Part shown: one piece after another, positions 12,301-20,797 of the stretch
Layout: the number at the start of each line of letters is the position of its first letter
Position numbering within the stretch: the stretch's first letter is position 1
Source of the DNA: Ceratodon purpureus
Taxonomy: Eukaryota; Streptophyta; Bryopsida; Pseudoditrichales; Ditrichaceae
DNA: 64,000 bases
NCBI GenBank assembly: GCA_014871385.1
Contig: CM026424.1
Coordinates: 18,199,357 to 18,263,356 of the forward strand
Direction of reading: 5' to 3'
Program-made: the position numbers and the translations under genes
The notes under the pieces: model-generated
What the model was told of the DNA's origin: nothing
Databases searched by the model: none
Seen by the model: the letters and a program-made list of their open reading frames with translations, nothing else

Positions 12301-12499
12301 ATAACTTGTCAATGTGATACATCTTCACATACTTCTTGCACTCCTTGAAAGTCCAGAAAATCTCCCCTACAGATTCCCAGCCTTCTTCTGCTACAATGTT
12401 TTTGTTGTCTAGGATCTCCCAAGAAAAGTTGTGGCACATTCCCTTCGGCCTGTTCCTCTTCCCGGTTCCTCCAATCTCATCATGTTCCGGATCCGCCAT
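9329..12499 (-). CDS. RING-H2 finger protein, giant-element cargo
   Basis: A 1056-aa intronless protein starting MADPEHDE in good context (CTATGGCGG). Residues about 38-150 form a domain (GWES, CKKYVKM, YAELILKRKISW) that is also found at the start of the protein at 16583-18085. The middle is acidic and Ser/Thr-rich with two probable coiled coils (LGEENVALSKDLMDATEQIK; LLRDLEVARRERDEARTE). A RING-H2 finger lies near residues 724-770: CPIC, then NCNHKFHITC, then QCVMC, giving the C3H2C3 order. RING-H2 proteins are usually E3 ubiquitin ligases, so that is the expected activity, but substrate and role are unknown. About 280 residues after the RING are unrecognised and end in a basic tail. Its promoter is GC block B with the TATA hairpin at 12732-12757. 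Confidence 0.72.
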   Translation of the reverse strand: MADPEHDEIGGTGKRNRPKGMCHNFSWEILDNKNIVAEEGWESVGEIFWTFKECKKYVKMYHIDKLWPREEHEMNTRTFSCKPWLCMDDHFLHRAYEVWTTMFGQRKPSKGHFNYTICSMVYAELILKRKISWCTYPTTKDRPLQIGWMVTDIPDLYLIDPLQAQKVVAEFRKRQWPHLKSFPKNEVKKVQNETPHRPEEKKPVAIANVIATMFPVATETNAPTIPRADLEITVKSSNDTKGKAAVDEVEVEVDNDCSTHLTAAEAGCSNPRSVDDGPSSLAIVQVPTEEDSTKDAVHSISEIMELVKSMPNNESLKELLDFSTKLTEVSSDEQRGGLENTTEGDAATRTTEEVQQIHNVLKIAHTLKEGASVLGAMAPDLINMAHAFGSITPGMIQGALGFDTLASSIKPLLEDRVKLGEENVALSKDLMDATEQIKSLTRRLDHVKMSFFAQLEECKIYHPVEKEKNKTKEVKPTVKKEVVKVEGKDRIIEVLSDGEDSDDLGLSKFSNKSGDGATQGMASQKSKMTSGPVPLDIGSSQATPGHEDRGKGPMDDSIELDILLRDLEVARRERDEARTELERLKTTIRMVDDTPSSIRALSWLGWVHKLRDKETIVSRAQQDMKKCAITSMDVEEAIQSSLQKYNEAAAKGGEDATKITIWRDVGEMMERTLHSSKNKEGVIDWALEVEEGWMPYDVLSSHLDESKRVVIHTRKPSEEYSKETCPICQQYFGPEGAFEMGNCNHKFHITCIAKAALNNKQCVMCRSPISSRFYEMLGLQHVMPPGHEFDRWNLPLDQLPKKELNYYDWGKSLAWNPETMTHQLSTANDAGMDDFSWMTHDHEVEMRASEIPDAKDREFFCRNFGGHWSIHRNRFFRFPKPEVVVDADGKRREVERDYGQLDEYKMYDRTPVGRALVLAKLEEAIQHRRTFTEESFKYSDLDYWVITKKFDDALHKIVNDWRRALRAEDNSSRWSRNRIEKIVQETVAKIDKAKELWNGKNSKKRNRDNPYEDDPEWGEDNRRSLDRVEEEYRSGGTITHPSQRRQTRRSNANNGR

Positions 12500-12599
12500 A
12501 GTAACCTCGTTTTAAACAAAAACGATTTGGTTTTGTTTTAAAGAAAACAAGGAGTTGATAAATGACGTTTACAAAATAACGAATACAGAAAATTCAAAA

Positions 12600-12655
12600 A
12601 CTCCCCCCCCCACAATAAAAAGGGACCCCCATCTCCTCACCCCCACGTACCAACA
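12600..12655 (-). promoter_or_regulatory. C-run leader motif shared with the kinase-like gene
   Basis: The untranslated leader of the RING gene contains AATTCAAAAACT, a C run, CAATAAAAAGGGACCCCC and TCTCCTC on the plus strand. The leader of the kinase-like gene (about 20633-20690) has the same order: AATTCGAAAAGT, a longer C run, CAAATGAAGGACCCC and TCCTCCC. The similarity suggests the two promoter-leader units share ancestry. Confidence 0.5.
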
Positions 12656-12728
12656 AGCCCCCAAGTGAATTGGGAAACTGTAGCAATATGAGAGGGACTA
12701 TTGAGGAGAGTGAAGTGAGGAAGTGGGG

Positions 12729-13275
12729 GACGGCCGTCGCCATATATGGCGACGGCCCCCAACCCTACGGCCGTCCCCCCGAGCCTAGTGCCGTCGCCCC
12801 CCGATCCTACGGCCGCGGCCAATGGCCGTCGTCCCGAACCTGACGACGGCCGTTGGGGGACGTCGGGTCGGGGGCCACGGCGACGGCCGCGGAGGCCCGT
12901 GCCTCCGCGGCCGTCCGATCGGGCCGTGTCCTCGGCGACGGCCGTCCGATGAAGGCCGTCGCCGAGGGGACGGCCTTCGAGACGGCCCCCGAGGGGGCGG
13001 CTTGCGGCCCTCCGATCGCGGCCGTCCCCGCGGCCGTCGCCGTCCGATGGCGGCCGACCGCACGGGGACGGCCGCGTAGACGGCCTTGGAGACGGCCGCG
13101 GGGACGGCACTGTCGGCGACAGCCCGCGGCCGTCCGATCGGGGCCGTCTCCAAGGCGACGGCCGTTCGATCACGGCCGCGATCGAAGGGCCGTCCCCGCG
13201 GACGGGCCCTCGCGGAGACGGCCCACGGCCGTGGAAACGGCCCCCGACCGTGGGGACGAGGCCGTCGCGGCCGCG
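12729..13275. repeat. GC block B (GGCCGT/ACGGCC-rich)
   Basis: Nearly pure G+C, built from irregularly repeated GGCCGT, ACGGCC and CGATCG-type words, so it is strongly self-complementary and dense in CpG. It abruptly borders AT-rich DNA at about 13276. The long ORFs across it on both strands are compositional artefacts. Confidence 0.75.
12732..12757 (-). promoter_or_regulatory. TATA-like core in perfect inverted repeat, RING gene promoter
   Basis: The sequence ATATAT (12742-12747) lies between perfect 10-bp arms GGCCGTCGCC (12732-12741) and GGCGACGGCC (12748-12757). It marks the edge of GC block B facing the RING gene, about 240 bp upstream of its ATG. Confidence 0.6.
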
Positions 13276-15483
13276 GGAAATTTCCCTCCCCCCCTTTTTT
13301 AAAATACAAATGAAAAAAACATATAATGCTACATCTTCCGACCACATATTACACTAAACCTGTTAATTTCTTTCACCAATTAAAATGAGAACAGCAGTTA
13401 CTGTAAACACGAATTAAAATACTTCATGGTATGCAAAGCATCTAAATTCTTCAACGAGTCATTATTCCGTACACTCCACTGAAGTTAATGTATGTGTCAT
13501 TTATTCGAATCATTATTTCTGTTGTTTCTATCGTACGCATTTCAAGGTGGTCTATCATCGCACTCCAAAAGTTCCTTGCAGAAATCGAAGTCATCTAAAC
13601 TTGTTTCAGAAATTGTAATCTAAATAGTTCTCCGTGGACCGTCTTCTTATTCTCCGCTTTGAATTTTTGTTTTTTTAAATACATAAGTGCTTCTATTATA
13701 CTTTCATTAAACGGCTTCATATTATCAATTTAATTCGAGTTACCATCTCTTTATGTACTTTTAACGTTCCTCCCTCTATACAATTTCCACTTTCGAATAT
13801 TGTTTTCATTTACCTCTTCTTTATTTTACTCTATGTTTAAACTTTATTCCCCTCTAGTTTATGCCCTTTTTTTAACGTCTAATTTGTCTAATTTAGAACT
13901 TCAACCCTCGAAGCTCCATAAATGTCATTTCGTGAATTTCTTCCTTTCATATCGTTTTGAACGTTCGTATTTCGATTTATTTCCTCCATGACCCATGTTA
14001 AAGTATATTTTACTAATTCGACCACTATTCCACCATTTTACTTGTTAAATTCTCTCATTCGTGCTTGTTAAATTCTCTCATTGTGTCATTAGTAAGTGTT
14101 TACTTTTGTACATATGTACTATACATTGTACAAGTTAGAATCCCATTCCATATTTATATTTACGTTAAAGTGTATATGAATAAACATATATTTGTATAGA
14201 GTATAATGTAAATGTGTTACCTAATTTATTTATTTTATTTCATATAAGTTGCAAGGTACAACTCAATTCTGGGCGTTGGAAACTAGAATTGTTTGTAAAA
14301 ACAATGATTTCAATTATAGTCGTTCACAAATTGGCAATATTCAGTGACGGTTGAATGTTTTCTGTTTTAATTTTGTTTTTTACTATTATCCCTTCCTCAT
14401 CTCATAATGTGAGCTAGTGATTTTTTATTTTATTTTTAATGATAACACAGTACTACGGTATGGAAGTTTGTAAAATAAAAGACATTAAAGAGGAAGGAGA
14501 GTCTTTATATTTCAAATAACTCTAAACCAGCCATGAGAAATTAGAATTGGACCATTTGTTATGAAAACAATGATTTGAGTTTTATTCCTCCCATGAATTG
14601 CATAATCCCAAGGGAATTGAATGTTTGTTTTGGTTTATTTCACTTTATTATTATCTCCAGTTTCTCTCATAATCTAAACTACTATTTATGTTTTTATTTT
14701 TGATTCTACCATAATACTAAAGAACGAGAGTATGTAAAATTAAAGAAATAAAACTAGGGTAAATCATTCCATTAAAAATTAGAGTCAAAGAATCTATATA
14801 AATATTTTCATTGTATACCACTAATCGAGAAGAAATTGGATCTATATTTCTAAGAGATTACCCTAAACCGTAAACCGGTGAAATATAAATGCAAATCTCT
14901 TAACCATTTAAACGTAAGGTGCACCGCATCCAAAACCAAGTGTGTACATCAATTAATGCGTTGAATTACTTCTAGTGCATTCTCTCCGCGATGTTCCTCT
15001 TATCATATTGTTGTTGACATTTACTCTTTTGATTCGTTAGTATAAAATGTTAATTCATTACCGTATGCTAAAACATGAGTACCTTCGTTTCTTTAAATGA
15101 CAATTGGTAAAAACTGTTTTAGTGTACCCACAATGTCTACGGTTCTTTCCATTCAATAGGATATATATTCTTCTTCATAAACGTGTTCACATTATTTGTA
15201 GATCCTAGGGGGTTATCCACCCCCAAAGAACCAAAATATCACATAGTTCATTGGATCCCAATTTCAAACGTCGACCCCACCTCCCCGATCACAGGATCTT
15301 CAGGACATTCCCCACAATATCCGGGATATGTCTGAATTTTCCATTTGTAGGAGATATGCTGTCCAAACAATCCCAAGTGGGATTGTTTGGAACAAGAAGG
15401 AGGGGGGAGAGTAGGGGAGGAGAGGGGGGAGGAGAGGAGAGAAAACACAAGGGGAGGGGAGTTCCTTCGACCCCCCCCCCCAC
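13276..15483. other. AT-rich gene-free core of giant element
   Basis: About 2.2 kb with no coding frame, lying between the two divergently facing GC blocks. It contains two diverged tandem copies of a unit of about 258 bp (near 14279-14500 and 14537-14760; shared words include AAAACAATGATTT and TTGAATGTTT), and an 18-bp tandem TTGTTAAATTCTCTCATT at about 14041-14081. A perfect hairpin with 14-bp arms (TCCAAACAATCCCA, 2-base spacer) lies at 15362-15391, followed by a G/A-rich tract up to block C. Confidence 0.5.
15362..15391. repeat. Perfect 14-bp inverted repeat
   Basis: Arms TCCAAACAATCCCA (15362-15375) and TGGGATTGTTTGGA (15378-15391) are separated by AG. It lies just outside GC block C. 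It is too symmetric to be chance, but its function is unknown. Confidence 0.7.
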
Positions 15484-16196
15484 ACGGCCGTCCCCGGGGA
15501 CGGCCACGGCCGACCCCGCGTGGACGGCCGTCGGCCACGGCCGTCGGATCTTCTCCGACGAGAAGATCCTACGGCTGCGGACGACGGCCGTCCACGCGGG
15601 GACGGCCTTGTCCGACCCCGCGTGGACGGCCTTGGCCGACTCCGCGGTCGCAGCCCCCCGACCCCGGGGTCGGCCGCGGCCGTCCCCGCGGGGTCGGACA
15701 AGGCCGTCCCCGCGTGGACGGCCGTCGCCGACCCCGCGGTCGGAAGGTCCGTCCGCGTGGACGGCCCTCGCCGACCGCGTGGACGGCCGTGGCCGACCGC
15801 GGGGTGGAGCACGGCCGTCCCCGCGGGGTCGGCCGCGGCCGTCCCCGCGGGGTCAGACAAGGCCGTCCCCGGGGACGGCCACGGCCCACCCCGCGGTCGG
15901 AAGGGCCGTCGGCGTGGTCGGCCGTGGCCGACCACGCCGCTGCAGCCTCCGACCGCGGGGTGGAGCACGGCCGTCCCCGCGGTGGGCCGCGGCCGACCCC
16001 GGGGACGCCCGTCGACGTGGTCGGTCGTCCCGACCGCGGGGCGGCGGTCCACCGACGCACCCTTTGGGGAGCGGTCGCGGCCGCACGACCGGTCGCGTCC
16101 GCGATCGTGGACGGCCGCGACCGCTCCCGCGACGGACCAGTTACGGCCGTTGGATTCTCCATTCCCCGAGATCCAACGGCCGTAGGGGGGCCGTCG
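15484..16196. repeat. GC block C (GGCCGT/ACGGCC-rich, hairpin-rich)
   Basis: Same composition and words as blocks B and D. It contains clear inverted repeats: GGATCTTCT/AGAAGATCC near 15546-15570, and a perfect 13-bp pair ACGGCCGTTGGAT (16143-16155) and ATCCAACGGCCGT (16171-16183). It precedes the plus-strand gene at 16583. Open frames on both strands are compositional. Confidence 0.75.
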
Positions 16197-16224
16197 TTTG
16201 ACCTAACTGGCTGCCTAGGGGTTT

Positions 16225-16247
16225 GGGCCAGCATAAATGGCTGGCCC
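16225..16247 (+). promoter_or_regulatory. TATA-like core in perfect inverted repeat, cargo gene C promoter
   Basis: The loop ATAAATG (16233-16239) is flanked by perfect 8-bp arms GGGCCAGC (16225-16232) and GCTGGCCC (16240-16247). It lies just downstream of GC block C and about 340 bp upstream of the ATG at 16583. Confidence 0.55.
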
Positions 16248-16582
16248 TTCTTCCTTTTTCTTCACTTGGGTGCTCGTGCTACATGTGCTGGATTTACTTC
16301 AGCTCAGTTGCGTTCCTCCAAGCTTTTACTACTTCCCCAGGGGTTATCGTGGGATTGTGTTTAGGGTTGTCCGCACCGTTTGTTGGTTATTATGAAACCA
16401 ACAGTATAGTGCTTCATACGTACGGTTTTTTGGCTGGAGTTCTGGGTTTTGTTTTAGTCCTTATGCACTAGATATATACGAGATTAAATCAACTTTTATA
16501 CGGTGGGGAGAAGTTACAGGCATTGTTACGAGGTTGGTACGATACACGGTATTCACAGCTACTCGCTTACCGGACTTTCGCC

Positions 16583-18085
16583 ATGCCTCGTAACGACCGG
16601 GGAGGACCCTCCACTCCTAAAAGGAAACACCCCTTGGATCCATACGCTACGAATGACCCTGATTGTGTAGCAGAGATTGGATGGGAGGGGGAACCATCAC
16701 CATGGCGGATGGTAACTTGCAAGGAATATGTCAAGATGAAGCACCTCATGAAGTTGATCCCAGTACATCTACGTACCGAGGCTGCGGAGAAACAAGCAAC
16801 ACGGGGAGAAATCAGGATCGACAATTGTGAAAGTAATCATTTCAAAATTCGATACAACGAGGTTTTTCGAGCAGCACGAATCCAGAACTCCCGACCTCAT
16901 ATCATGTTGTATTCGAATATGGCAATGGTGTGGGCGGAGATAGTCTTACATAAGAGGGTTGACTGGACCACAGTCTCGGGCCTGAGGACAGATAGAATGA
17001 ACAGAGACAGCATGGATCTTGTAACAGACTGGAGTGGACATAGCGATTGTCCCCCATTACATATTTCAAACCGTCGGAGTCCACCGGCACAAGATGCAGG
17101 AATACAAACTCTAGCCATCGAATATAATGATGAGGAACAGGAGAGACGTCGTTTAAGCTATGATGATGAAGACAACTATCGAGGGCGTCGCTCAAACGAA
17201 AATCCAAGGAATCGCAGAGGGCATCGTGCCAGAGAGTCATCACGTACCAACCATGAGGAGTATGGACAAAGCTCTGCCCACGGGGGACACCGTTCGCTAG
17301 ATCGTCAGGACATGGGACCCCACGAACAAGGCTATGGCCACGGGGAACCGGAAGGAGCTGATTTACCCTTTGACTTTGCGGATAGCACGTATGGACCCTA
17401 TGGGGGACGACCGTGGCCAGATTATGCAACGGGATCAAGATACTTTAGTAACTATGACGACGGCTGGTCGGAAATACCGAGTCCTCCAAGGAGTGCTAGT
17501 CCGCGCCATCGAACACCTCCGAGAGAGGTACCTCACGGTTATTCCCCAGATCGCGAAGAAGATACGCAGAGACTGGGACGTGATGATTACGCAACTCCCC
17601 CTCCATACCGCGGATATGGTGGTCATGGTACCCCATCTGCCCTATTTGCAGAAGATGATTACAGATCATCTTCGCGGACTCCGCCTGGAATATTTCCTCC
17701 ACCTCTAGGTTATCACACCGACGGTACTGATCACAATAGCGGGGACAACCGCAACGTACTTCATCGCGATGACAGAGTACCACCTCCTCCTTTTGGATAC
17801 CCTCCCGGTCGAGTTGTAAGAGATAGCTATTTTGAGGAAGAACTAGAGTTGGAGCGAACAAGGCAAAATTACGTACTACAGATGGAGAATCATGCGTTCC
17901 ACCTAAGACGGGATAATCGAAGATTGATGGAGGAGAGAGAGAGACTTCTGAGAGCCTCCACAAATTCTGCAAGGCACGGGCCACAAGAAACGTACGATCG
18001 GGGAGGTCCAAGTGAACTCCCCAATGATGGGAACTATTATCATCCATATGACTACAATGGATTAGGGTGGAGGGGAGACTATTAG
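16583..18085 (+). CDS. Arg/Asp-rich coiled-coil protein, giant-element cargo, paralogous N-terminus to RING protein
   Basis: A 500-aa intronless protein. The frame is open to an ATG at 16523, but MPRNDRGG at 16583 is preferred because it aligns with the start of the RING protein. Residues about 30-140 match that protein: AEIGWE, CKEYVKMKHLMKL, HFKIRYNEVF, MVWAEIVLHKRVDW. The middle is rich in Arg, Asp, Ser, Tyr, Gly and Pro and looks disordered. Residues about 425-470 form a coiled coil (EEELELERTRQNYVLQME). There is no RING finger. The gene is convergent with the kinase-like gene, across a 950-bp spacer. Function is unknown; the shared domain suggests it works with, or binds the same partner as, the RING protein. 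Confidence 0.65.
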   Translation: MPRNDRGGPSTPKRKHPLDPYATNDPDCVAEIGWEGEPSPWRMVTCKEYVKMKHLMKLIPVHLRTEAAEKQATRGEIRIDNCESNHFKIRYNEVFRAARIQNSRPHIMLYSNMAMVWAEIVLHKRVDWTTVSGLRTDRMNRDSMDLVTDWSGHSDCPPLHISNRRSPPAQDAGIQTLAIEYNDEEQERRRLSYDDEDNYRGRRSNENPRNRRGHRARESSRTNHEEYGQSSAHGGHRSLDRQDMGPHEQGYGHGEPEGADLPFDFADSTYGPYGGRPWPDYATGSRYFSNYDDGWSEIPSPPRSASPRHRTPPREVPHGYSPDREEDTQRLGRDDYATPPPYRGYGGHGTPSALFAEDDYRSSSRTPPGIFPPPLGYHTDGTDHNSGDNRNVLHRDDRVPPPPFGYPPGRVVRDSYFEEELELERTRQNYVLQMENHAFHLRRDNRRLMEERERLLRASTNSARHGPQETYDRGGPSELPNDGNYYHPYDYNGLGWRGDY

Positions 18086-19035
18086 AATGGGGTGCATGGT
18101 AGTACTTTCTACAGCATCGGAGCGTACCGAGACTTTAACGTGGACTTCGCATATTACAAATTTACAACGGAAAGTAAAAGATGCAAGCATAGTATGTACG
18201 TAGTTTGCAGTTTTGTAGATGGAGGTTTAAAATGTACGGACTCAAGAATACTGGCACGTGCCACATTTTGCAAGTAGAATAGATATAATTAGTGTTTTAG
18301 AGTGTAGTTGTGTTGTCTTTTATATTGTAGTTGTCTTCACATTTGAAAGGAATTTACCTTTTTAATATTCTTGTAGCCGTATTCGAAGTGCACATTACTA
18401 TCAATATTACTATTTTTAAAATGACAACTTCCTATTGACATGGGTTATGAGTCTACGACTTACGAGCACTAGAATATAATGAATCTCAAGACAAGTATGC
18501 GAAATAATTTTCAATAATTTTTTTGGCTAAATTAATAAGAATATCGTGAATGATATTTTTTGATGGATGCATATTTATATCTAAGGTATTTGTTTGTACA
18601 GGGGATTATGAGCAATCACGTTTTGCGGCCCTTACGCTTTCGTCTTCACGAAAAGAACTTGAGTATACGCTTGCCAATATTTGTAAGAATAAAAATTACA
18701 AAGCATAAATGTTACAATTCACATATCGCATAATTTTCATAATTAGAATTGAGAGTATCGACTTTTAGGTAGATGTGTGGAGCCAATCCGTTTTCCTCAT
18801 AATACAAGGGGTAGAAATAGACCAATCTTAGTACAGAGACCATATTTGAACCAAATGCAAGTAAACTTTATAAACAAAATATTGACCGGTGTACAAAAAT
18901 TGAGATTCCAACATCTCATAATAATATAGAGTGTAAATAGGACTATTCACTACTAAGAGCTATGCCCGCCGTCCGGTAACAAAAAAAACATTATGCTTTT
19001 ATAGGAATACGGAAAGGTAGATATGTAACTCCATA
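18086..19035. other. Convergent AT-rich spacer, cargo genes C and D
   Basis: No coding frame. Both neighbours end here, so it should contain their 3' UTRs. No repeat or RNA gene was recognised. Confidence 0.5.
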
Positions 19036-20511
19036 TCAGTAACCCTCGCGATAGTGCTCGATGGGAGTGGGCCAGTTGTGTGTATCTCTGAAACGGTTAA
19101 TAAGATGTCCGAGTCCACCAATCGTTCCTCTGTTGTTTTGGCAAACTCTCTCAAGGTAACCTTCGAAAACCATTGCGAGTTCTCCGATATTCTGGAAATG
19201 GCGTGTTTCTACTGGCTCGGCTTCGTGGTATGCCGTGCACATGTTGCCCCTGTTGATCTTCGCCGCTATCTTCGCAGCTGCGAAATCCTCCGATGCAACC
19301 GTCAAATCTGGAATGATTTGAATATCTTGGTTTTCCTTGTGTACGTATACCACGCGAGGATCCACCCAGTATCGCCTCCTCATAGTCTCCTCCTTCTGAT
19401 GGACATTCTCAAAAACCCAAGGCGACCTTCTGTTCTCTAGTGTCTTCGTCATCAAGCCCCAATCACAAACCCCGATGTAGATCTTGGACTCATCTTCCGG
19501 AAAGTGAAGTAGGATGTTGTCCGGTGACAAGTCATTGTGGAGGTAACCGTATTTGTGTACGGCATCTATGATGTTATACAATGCCCAAGCAAGCTCTGTA
19601 CGCTTACTTCGGAAAAGTTGGAGACGCTTCCCTAGAATCGGACTGTCGTCTGCATTCTCTCTGAAGATGTAGTCGATGGGGAGGTCACCCGGGGCCTCAT
19701 TGTCTCTCTGTAGCATGGCTCGAAGGGTCCCACCGTTCCACCAGAACATGAATCCCACATGTTCCAACTGATGAATGGCCTGGAAGCGGATGACACCAGG
19801 ATGGGGAATCCTTATCGCAAGAGATTCATTGTTGTGGTCCACACGTGCCAAATCCGGCCTCATAGACCAATTGAGCGGCCGTTTCTCAGCAAACTCCCAG
19901 TACGGTGGGATTTGCGGGTTTCCTTCGATACGAACCCTACGTATGGTAGCATAACCACCTCTCTGGACTTCCTTGTCCAAGTAATAGAAAACTGCAAAGT
20001 CTGCCAAGATAGTCAAATGCCGTTTACGTAAGTCAGCCGCCGTCTCCATCCCAATCGGAGAATTCCACCAAGTAATAGACGCCCGTCGATGCTTTCTTGA
20101 GCTATGGGGCGCCATTAGTCTCGTGAAGCAATCTGCCTTTGCAATAGTATCCTTGAAGGCCTGGACTCCCCCCCTTTGCGCCTTTGCATACTTAGTAATA
20201 ACCTCTTTAGCATTCCATAACGCATCGTGTGCACGTTGTGACACGAAATGATCGTAACCGGGCTTCTGTGTATCCGAATGCCAGCACGGATCCATCAAAC
20301 GATCCCTAATCTTTGTCTCCATCTCTGACTTGAATTTCCTGGGCCCATCTTCCTCATACCGAACATAACGACTATTCAATGAAACAAGGGTATTCTCCTG
20401 GTAAAATTCCACGATGAATGCCACAATATAATCCTTGCAATGTAAGCTCGGCATGTCATCGAATTTGTTCGCCCATTCCCCCACATTCTTCTGCTTCTTA
20501 TTCTTCGGCAT
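19036..20511 (-). CDS. Protein kinase-like protein, giant-element cargo
   Basis: A 491-aa intronless protein starting MPKNKKQK. The C-terminal half has kinase signatures: a glycine-rich stretch near 185-193 (GGYATIRRV), a hinge-like MFWWNGGTLRAML (255-267), a catalytic loop HNDLSPDN (325-332) equivalent to HRDLKPEN with the catalytic Asp and Asn kept, and CDWGL (349-353) in the DFG position with the metal-binding Asp kept. A clear VAIK lysine is not obvious, so it may be an atypical kinase or a pseudokinase. The N-terminal 150 residues are unrecognised. The gene sits at the right end of the element, transcribed inward from GC block D. Its leader resembles that of the RING gene. Substrate is unknown. 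Confidence 0.68.
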   Translation of the reverse strand: MPKNKKQKNVGEWANKFDDMPSLHCKDYIVAFIVEFYQENTLVSLNSRYVRYEEDGPRKFKSEMETKIRDRLMDPCWHSDTQKPGYDHFVSQRAHDALWNAKEVITKYAKAQRGGVQAFKDTIAKADCFTRLMAPHSSRKHRRASITWWNSPIGMETAADLRKRHLTILADFAVFYYLDKEVQRGGYATIRRVRIEGNPQIPPYWEFAEKRPLNWSMRPDLARVDHNNESLAIRIPHPGVIRFQAIHQLEHVGFMFWWNGGTLRAMLQRDNEAPGDLPIDYIFRENADDSPILGKRLQLFRSKRTELAWALYNIIDAVHKYGYLHNDLSPDNILLHFPEDESKIYIGVCDWGLMTKTLENRRSPWVFENVHQKEETMRRRYWVDPRVVYVHKENQDIQIIPDLTVASEDFAAAKIAAKINRGNMCTAYHEAEPVETRHFQNIGELAMVFEGYLERVCQNNRGTIGGLGHLINRFRDTHNWPTPIEHYREGY

Positions 20512-20770
20512 CGTGGAAAGCCTTCAAGGCTTCAAGAAATCGTAACCGCAACTCCAAAGAAACCCTCAATTCCCACAATGATTAATAAGAGCAATACAAA
20601 TCCAAAGGGTTTTAAAAAAAACCGTTTAAAAATTCGAAAAGTCCCCCCCCCCCCCAAATGAAGGACCCCTTTCCTCCCGGTGAGAACGACCAACGGAGAA
20701 GGATCAAGTCCCCCACCAGTAGCAATCAGCCTCACTCGAAAAGAGAGAAAAAAGGTAAAAAATGAAGAGG

Positions 20771-20797
20771 CGGCTTCCCCTTATATAGGGGAAGCCG
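20771..20797 (-). promoter_or_regulatory. TATA box in perfect inverted repeat, kinase-like gene promoter
   Basis: TTATATA (20781-20787; TATATAA in the gene's direction) lies between perfect 10-bp arms CGGCTTCCCC (20771-20780) and GGGGAAGCCG (20788-20797). It borders GC block D and is about 270 bp upstream of the ATG. Confidence 0.65.

Noticed and set aside
12637-13347. Overlapping 150-236-codon frames in GC block B
   Set aside because: Compositional open frames with no domain, on both strands, overlapping each other.
15251-16364. 316-, 325- and 250-codon frames across GC block C
   Set aside because: Same artefact; Arg/Pro/Gly repeats with mutually overlapping frames on both strands.
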